A DNA stretch of 12,661 nucleotides from Gammaproteobacteria bacterium (GTDB lineage Bacteria > Pseudomonadota > Gammaproteobacteria > Steroidobacterales > Steroidobacteraceae): NCBI GenBank assembly GCA_027451085.1, contig DAIDKA010000206.1, positions 1 through 12,661 on the forward strand, in the 5' to 3' direction. The notes under the pieces were generated by a model. The model saw only the letters and a list, made by a program, of their open reading frames with translations, did not search any database and was not told the DNA's origin. Position 1 is the first letter of the stretch. Every line of letters starts with the position of its first letter. This document shows positions 7,036 through 12,661 of this stretch, piece by piece. The translations under genes were made by a program, and so were the position numbers.

Positions 7036-7291
7036 GAAACAGGTTCGCATCGCTGAACTGAAGGCAGGACTCAGTGGTTTCCTGCGCTCGGTGCAGCATG
7101 GTGAAAGCATCACTGTGCTCGACCGCAATACCGCCGTGGCGCGGATCATCCCGGTCACGGATCGGCCGGCGCTGCGGATCCGCAAGCCGCGCGGCTCACT
7201 TCCACTGAATCAGATACCGATCCCGGCGCGGATGCCGATCCAGACCGATGTCGTGGCACTGCTGCTCGAGGAGCGGCAGAACCATCGGTGA
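7028..7291 (+). CDS. Type II antitoxin, Phd/YefM-like
   Basis: 87 residues from the ATG at 7028, or 85 from the ATG at 7034; the second gives MKQVRIAELKAGLSGFL, the more typical N-terminus. Residues about 4-45 match the Phd/YefM N-terminal fold: a short strand, the helix IAELKAGLSGFLRSV, then GESITVLDRNTAVARIIPV. In this family that domain dimerises and binds operator DNA. The C-terminal half (about 50-87) is proline- and arginine-rich, then a short LLLEERQNHR helix, and should wrap around the toxin. The TGA stop overlaps the toxin GTG start by 4 nt (GTGA), the usual arrangement for translational coupling. Two ATGs within the operator and no ribosome site make the exact start uncertain. Phd/YefM antitoxins pair with PIN (VapC), Doc or RelE-type toxins; here the partner is a PIN protein. 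Confidence 0.85.
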   Translation: MVMKQVRIAELKAGLSGFLRSVQHGESITVLDRNTAVARIIPVTDRPALRIRKPRGSLPLNQIPIPARMPIQTDVVALLLEERQNHR

Positions 7292-7704
7292 TCGCGTACA
7301 TCGATGCTTCCGTGCTGCTGCGTGTCGCGCTCGATGAGCCCGCCGCGCTGTCTGAATGGCGTCAGGTCGATCGCGGCATCTCCAGCGCGCTGATCCGCAC
7401 CGAGTGTCTGCGGACGCTGGATCGGCTGCGGCTGCAGCAGCGCCTGCCTGATGCTCAGCTGGCGCACAGGCGTGCAACAGTCCTGGCACTGATCGACGCG
7501 ATCGAGATCGTCGAACTCGACTCCGTGGTCCTGGAACGCGCCGCGCAGCCCATGCCCACAGCGCTGGGTACGCTGGATGCAATCCACCTGGCATCCGCTC
7601 TGTTGTGGCAGGAGTTGCTGCAGATCACACCGATCATGGCAACGCACGACGCAGCGCTGGCCCTGGCCGCCCGGGCGCACGGCCTCCCGGTGATCGGAAT
7701 CTAG
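7288..7704 (+). CDS. PIN-domain ribonuclease toxin (VapC-like)
   Basis: 138 residues, normal for VapC. PIN toxins are Mg2+-dependent endoribonucleases; characterised VapCs cut initiator tRNA, other tRNAs or 23S rRNA, and the target here is unknown. The acidic active-site set is complete: Asp6 in IAYIDASVLLR, Glu39 in LIRTECLRTLDR, Asp97 in LGTLDAIHLASAL and Asp121 in MATHDAALALAA. The protein therefore looks catalytically intact. The GTG start lies inside the antitoxin stop (4-nt overlap), with GGAG about 14 nt upstream, so expression probably depends on translation of the antitoxin. It runs tail-to-tail with fabI, with a 51-bp gap. The pair occupies the junction between the mltD-rnhA and lon-fabI blocks, consistent with insertion at a neutral site (inference). 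Confidence 0.88.
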   Translation: MIAYIDASVLLRVALDEPAALSEWRQVDRGISSALIRTECLRTLDRLRLQQRLPDAQLAHRRATVLALIDAIEIVELDSVVLERAAQPMPTALGTLDAIHLASALLWQELLQITPIMATHDAALALAARAHGLPVIGI

Positions 7705-7711
7705 GTTATTA

Positions 7712-7738
7712 CCGCACAGGTGCGGCGTCACACGCACC
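7712..7738. terminator. Weak candidate hairpins between convergent toxin and fabI genes
   Basis: The 51-bp convergent gap holds two overlapping, mutually exclusive hairpins. One is CCGCA-CAGG-TGCGG (7712-7725); the other is GGTGCG (7719-7724) with CGCACC (7733-7738). Read in the fabI direction, the first is followed by TAATAACC. Neither has a proper T-run, so intrinsic termination is uncertain. Confidence 0.3.
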
Positions 7739-7755
7739 GTCGGCGGCGGCAGCAC

Positions 7756-8553
7756 TTATTCCCCGCCGTCCTCGGGAAAACTCATGCCCACGGTGCTGAA
7801 GCCCGCATCCACGTAGGTGATCTCGCCGGTGATGCCCGCCGCGAGATCCGAACACAGGAAGGCCGCGGCGTTACCCACGTCCTCCAGCGTGACATTGCGA
7901 CGCAGCGGCGCCGCTTCCGCCACGCGGGACAGCATCTTGCGGAACCCACCGATACCGGCAGCGGCCAGGGTCTTCACCGGGCCCGCCGAAATGCCGTTCA
8001 CCCGGATGCCCTTCGGGCCCAGGTCAGCGGCCAGGAAACGCACGTTGGCTTCCAGGCTGGCCTTGGCCAGGCCCATGACATTGTAGCTGGGCAGGCTTCT
8101 CACGGCGCCCAGGTAGGACAGTGTAAGAATGGCACCATCACGGCCCGACATCAGCGGCACCGCGCCCCGCGCCAGGGCCGTCAGGCTGTAGCTGGAAACA
8201 TCGTGCGCCATCCGGAACGCCTCGCGGCTGGTGTTTTCCACGAAGCTGCCGGCCAGCGCTTCGCGCGGCGCAAAGGCCACGGCGTGCACCACGATGTCGA
8301 GGCTGCCCCACTCGCGTCTGATGAGGTCGAACGCAGCATCGATCTCGGCGTCCACCGTGACGTCCAGCGGCAGGGTCAGGGCGTTGTCGAGTGACTGCGC
8401 CAGGGGCACGACACGTTCCTTGAACTTGTCGTTGGCGTAGGACAGCGCGATCTGCGCGCCCTCCCGGTGCATGGCCCGGGCGATGCCCCAGGCGATCGAG
8501 CGGTCGGTGGCCACACCCACGATCAGGGCGCGCTTGCCGGTCAGGAACCCCAT
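7756..8553 (-). CDS. fabI: Enoyl-[acyl-carrier-protein] reductase (NADH)
   Basis: 265 residues, against 262 in E. coli. FabI performs the last reduction in each cycle of fatty-acid elongation, using NADH to reduce trans-2-enoyl-ACP; it is the target of triclosan and isoniazid-type inhibitors. It is an atypical short-chain dehydrogenase: GVATDRSIAWGIA at 13-25 binds the dinucleotide, and the catalytic set is Tyr147, Tyr157 and Lys164 in SYLGAVRSLPSYNVMGLAK. SAGPVKTLAA just downstream is the substrate-loop region. The stretch HAVAFAP (90-96) carries Ala93 where E. coli has Gly93. The ATG has a strong GGGGGAG ribosome site. The gene follows ppiD by only 21 nt, so the two are almost certainly one operon. 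No FabV or FabK is visible in the window. Confidence 0.97.
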   Translation of the reverse strand: MGFLTGKRALIVGVATDRSIAWGIARAMHREGAQIALSYANDKFKERVVPLAQSLDNALTLPLDVTVDAEIDAAFDLIRREWGSLDIVVHAVAFAPREALAGSFVENTSREAFRMAHDVSSYSLTALARGAVPLMSGRDGAILTLSYLGAVRSLPSYNVMGLAKASLEANVRFLAADLGPKGIRVNGISAGPVKTLAAAGIGGFRKMLSRVAEAAPLRRNVTLEDVGNAAAFLCSDLAAGITGEITYVDAGFSTVGMSFPEDGGE

Positions 8554-8574
8554 GGTATCTCCCCCTGCGACTGA

Positions 8575-10497
8575 CTACTGGTCGAACAGCGCCAGGTTCT
8601 TCTGGACCTTCGCCGCCTTGCGGACCGCGGTCAGATAGTCCTCACCATCATCCGCGCCATACTGCGAGGCCAGCTGGCTCGCCGCCTGAGCCACCTGTTG
8701 CGCTGAATCCGCGGTCGGCGCTTCGATCCTGACTGAAAGCACGCCAAGCAGCAGCACATTGCCACCGGGCTGCGGCACGGCCTGGAACACCGGGCGTCCT
8801 GCCACAGGCTTCGGTGCCTTGAAGGCGGCGGTGCGGATGTCGGCCGGCACGGAGGGATCATCGCGGCCCACGAAGCGCGCCGGGTCACTCTTCACGCCCA
8901 GTTCCTTCGCCACCGCGTCGAAATCGGCGCCACCCTCGAGCTTCTTCACCGCGGCATCGGCTGCGGCCTCGGCCGCCTTGATGCCCTCCTGCTTGCGCAG
9001 CACCGCGACGATGCTGTCGCGCACGTCGGCCAGCGGCTTGGGCGCAGGCAGCTTGTGGTCCGTCGCGCGCACCAGCACAAGCTTGCTGTCGCCCACCAGC
9101 ACCGGACCGCCGATGCGGTGCTGGTTCAGCACCGTGTCGCTGAACACCGCATCCTGCATTTCCTTGGCGGCGCCGAAACCACCGCCGCCCGCGCCCCTGG
9201 CGAAGGCCGGGATGTCCCCGACGGTCAGCCCGAACTGCCTGGCGACGGCATCGAGGTCCGACGTGCCCGAATCCAGCGTCGACTGGATTTTCTCCTGCAG
9301 GTCGCCGAACTTGTCCCCCGCCTGGTCGTGCTTGAGCTGCGTCTCGATGTCGGCGCGCGCTTCCTCGAAGGTCTTGCCCTTGGCAGGCGCAATGGCGTCG
9401 AGACGGATGATGTGATAGCCGAAGTCGTCCTTCACCGGCGGGCTGATGTCGCCCGCCTTCATGCCGAACAGCGCATCGCCGAAGGGCTTGTCGTTGTCGA
9501 AGCTGGCACGCTCGATGAAGCCCAGGTCGCCGCCCTGCGCGGCGGAGCCCGCGTCATCGGAATCCTGCTTCGCAAGGGTCTCGAAATCCGCACCCGCCTT
9601 GAGCTTCGCGTAGATCTCCTGGGCCCGCTTCAGCGCCTCCGCATCGCTGCGCTTGGCCGACACCGCGATCAGGATGTGGTGCGCGTGCCGCTGCTCATTG
9701 GTGGTGTAGCGCGTCTTGTTCTTGTCGTAGTACGCGTGCAGGTCCGAATCGGACACAGTGATGCCCGCCGCCACCTGGTCCAGGGTGATCTGGGCGTAGT
9801 GCAGGTCCACCGTCTCGGGCGTCATGTAGCTCGACTTGTGTGCGTCGTAGTACGCCTGCACCGCGGCATCCGTCACCGTGGCAGCCTTCTCGTACGGGTC
9901 CAGCGGCAACGTCGCCCAACGCAACTGGCGCTGCTGGTCCAGCAGCTGCGCCAGGCGGGCCATTTCCGCCGGCGTCACGAACTGCGACACCCGCATGCCG
10001 TTTTCCATCTGCGAGGCCTCCAGCGAGCCGCGCAAGTCCGCCTCATAGGCCTCCTCGGAAATACCGGCCTGCGCCAGGCGCGCGCGGGCGACGTCGGCGT
10101 TGTACTTGCCGTCCAGCTGGAACGCAGGTTCCATCTGCACGGCATGGGCCAGCTGGTCCTGGGTCACCCGGTAGCCCAGGTCGTGGGCGCGGTCGGTCAT
10201 GAGGGTCGTGCGGATGTAGGACTCCAGCAGCTGGTCCTGCAACAGCGTGCGGGTGCCGCTGGGAATGTCGCCGCCGAAACGCTGCGACCAGTCCTGCTCC
10301 TGGCGCTGCCAGGCGCGACGGACTTCATCAAAGGGAATGGTGTGACCGTTGACCTTGGCGACGTAGTTGCTGGCGCCGAAGCTCAGGTTGGCGATGCCGT
10401 AGGCACCCCAGGCGGCGAAGATCAGCGTCAGCGCACCGAAGACCGCATACGTGAGCCACTTGTGGCCCTTCAGGCCGTCACCGATCTGTTGCAGCAT
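8575..10497 (-). CDS. ppiD: Peptidyl-prolyl cis-trans isomerase PpiD (SurA_N-parvulin membrane chaperone)
   Basis: 640 residues, against 623 in E. coli. PpiD is anchored in the inner membrane near the SecYEG translocon and assists folding of newly exported proteins. The order is: a short cytoplasmic N-terminus, one membrane segment at about 14-36 (WLTYAVFGALTLIFAAWGAY), then VAKVNGHTIPFDEVRRAW opening the SurA-like N-terminal chaperone domain (about 45-260). A parvulin domain follows at about 269-368, from RHAHHILIAV through GGDLGFIERA and FGYHIIRLD, and then a C-terminal helical domain. The ATG at 10497 matches the family start MLQQIGDGLKGHKW and has GGGGA about 10 nt upstream; an in-frame ATG at 10575 would add 26 unrelated residues. 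It follows lon and two tRNA genes and precedes fabI, an order like that of Pseudomonas except that hupB is missing. Confidence 0.94.
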   Translation of the reverse strand: MLQQIGDGLKGHKWLTYAVFGALTLIFAAWGAYGIANLSFGASNYVAKVNGHTIPFDEVRRAWQRQEQDWSQRFGGDIPSGTRTLLQDQLLESYIRTTLMTDRAHDLGYRVTQDQLAHAVQMEPAFQLDGKYNADVARARLAQAGISEEAYEADLRGSLEASQMENGMRVSQFVTPAEMARLAQLLDQQRQLRWATLPLDPYEKAATVTDAAVQAYYDAHKSSYMTPETVDLHYAQITLDQVAAGITVSDSDLHAYYDKNKTRYTTNEQRHAHHILIAVSAKRSDAEALKRAQEIYAKLKAGADFETLAKQDSDDAGSAAQGGDLGFIERASFDNDKPFGDALFGMKAGDISPPVKDDFGYHIIRLDAIAPAKGKTFEEARADIETQLKHDQAGDKFGDLQEKIQSTLDSGTSDLDAVARQFGLTVGDIPAFARGAGGGGFGAAKEMQDAVFSDTVLNQHRIGGPVLVGDSKLVLVRATDHKLPAPKPLADVRDSIVAVLRKQEGIKAAEAAADAAVKKLEGGADFDAVAKELGVKSDPARFVGRDDPSVPADIRTAAFKAPKPVAGRPVFQAVPQPGGNVLLLGVLSVRIEAPTADSAQQVAQAASQLASQYGADDGEDYLTAVRKAAKVQKNLALFDQ

Positions 10498-10547
10498 CTT
10501 GCTACTGTCCCCGCAGCGCCGCATCAGCGGCGACCATCTTCCAGACG

Positions 10548-10610
10548 CCGCACCGGCAGCGTGTCCAAGCGCCACACTGGCAGCGCGTCCAGCCGCCGCA
10601 CGGCGGCGGC
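10548..10610. repeat. Imperfect 24-bp tandem repeat, about 2.5 copies
   Basis: Copies start at 10548 (CCGCACCGGCAGCGTGTCC...), 10572 (CCACACTGGCAGCGCGTCC...) and 10596 (CCGCACGGCGGCGG, partial). The first two agree at about 19 of 24 positions. The array lies in the 133-bp gap between tRNA-Asp and ppiD, just upstream of the ppiD ribosome site. No coding role is apparent. Confidence 0.6.
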
Positions 10611-10611
10611 T
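10591..10611. other. GC-rich hairpin between tRNA-Asp and ppiD
   Basis: AGCCGCCG (10591-10598), loop CACGG, and CGGCGGCT (10604-10611) form a perfect 8-bp, nearly all G:C stem. On the minus strand it begins about 20 nt beyond the tRNA-Asp CCA end, so it would form in a read-through transcript before ppiD. No T-run follows in that direction. It may mark the 3' end of the tRNA transcript, a processing site or an attenuator; it overlaps the 24-bp repeat. Confidence 0.45.
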
Positions 10612-10630
10612 TTGTCACTTCGGGTCTGAA

Positions 10631-10707
10631 TGGCGGAGCGGACGGGACTCGAACCCGCGACCCCCGGCGTGACAGGCCGGTATTCTAACCAGCTGAACTA
10701 CCGCTCC
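10631..10707 (-). tRNA. tRNA-Asp (anticodon GTC)
   Basis: Read on the minus strand, 77 nt including an encoded CCA. The acceptor stem is GGAGCGG with CCGCTCC, followed by discriminator G and CCA. The D-arm region is TAGTTCAGCTGGTTAGA, the anticodon loop CCTGTCACG carries GTC, and the T-arm is GCGGGTTCGAGTCCCGT. All stems pair well. It lies 55 nt downstream of tRNA-Val on the same strand and is probably part of the same precursor. Confidence 0.97.
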
Positions 10708-10762
10708 GGCTTGGGGAGCGCGATTGTACAGGGAAAATCGCCTGGTGCAAGGACCGCCAAAG

Positions 10763-10838
10763 TGGTGGGTGCTGAGGGGCTCGAACCCCCGACATTCGCC
10801 GTGTAAAGGCGACGCTCTACCAGCTGAGCTAAGCACCC
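10763..10838 (-). tRNA. tRNA-Val (anticodon TAC)
   Basis: Read on the minus strand, 76 nt including an encoded CCA. The acceptor stem is GGGTGCT with AGCACCC, followed by A and CCA. The D-arm region is TAGCTCAGCTGGTAGAGC, the anticodon loop CTTTACA carries TAC, and the T-arm is CGGGGGTTCGAGCCCCT. Its 5' end is only 11 nt after the lon stop codon on the same strand, leaving no room for a separate terminator and promoter between them. Confidence 0.97.
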
Positions 10839-10849
10839 GTATATCAATG

Positions 10850-12661
<1,812 letters not shown>

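Noticed and set aside
10498..10575. Longer ppiD start at 10575
   Set aside because: The extra 26 residues overlap the repeat array and do not resemble the family, while the ATG at 10497 has a ribosome site and the canonical MLQQI start.
9055..10629. A 524-codon plus-strand frame opposite ppiD
   Set aside because: Antisense shadow of ppiD; composition is repetitive (RRH, VRVQ), with no family match or ribosome site.
10720..10741. GCGATT...AATCGC inverted repeat between the two tRNAs as a terminator
   Set aside because: Only 6 bp with a 10-nt loop and no T-run; the tRNAs are more likely co-transcribed.

Overview
The window is a GC-rich, gene-dense stretch of a bacterial chromosome. Gene content and order suggest a gammaproteobacterium outside the enterics: an E. 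coli-like mltD / yafS-like methyltransferase / rnhA / dnaQ block sits beside a lon / ppiD / fabI block of the kind seen in Pseudomonas. No species can be named from this sequence. Nearly all of it is ordinary housekeeping DNA. I did not find a clearly new multi-gene system; the more unusual points are local.

Layout: (1) 1-3100, minus strand: a three-gene run in the order DegT-type sugar aminotransferase, glucose-6-phosphate isomerase (pgi), and a secreted protein cut by the window edge that resembles the N-terminus of polysaccharide-export proteins. This looks like the end of a surface-polysaccharide or nucleotide-sugar cluster. (2) 3203-5654, minus strand: the lipoprotein lytic transglycosylase mltD followed by dnaQ, the proofreading subunit of DNA polymerase III. 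(3) 5783-6991, plus strand: a YafS-like methyltransferase and rnhA, transcribed divergently from mltD. (4) 7008-7704, plus strand: a Phd/YefM-type antitoxin and PIN-domain toxin pair with a three-half-site operator at its start. (5) 7756-10497, minus strand: ppiD then fabI, convergent with the toxin. (6) 10631-12661, minus strand: lon (5' end outside the window), then tRNA-Val(TAC) and tRNA-Asp(GTC), leading toward ppiD.

Functional themes are cell-envelope biology (polysaccharide sugars and export, peptidoglycan turnover, periplasmic protein folding, fatty-acid synthesis), DNA replication fidelity, and protein quality control. Two genes usually found in these conserved neighbourhoods are absent from their expected slots: gloB, between mltD and the methyltransferase, and hupB, between lon and ppiD. 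The toxin-antitoxin pair lies exactly at the junction of the two conserved blocks. Other points worth checking are a proline in the Pgi phosphate-binding loop, a basic tail on Lon, an odd Cys/Arg/His-rich linker in MltD, and tandem repeats with a hairpin upstream of ppiD.
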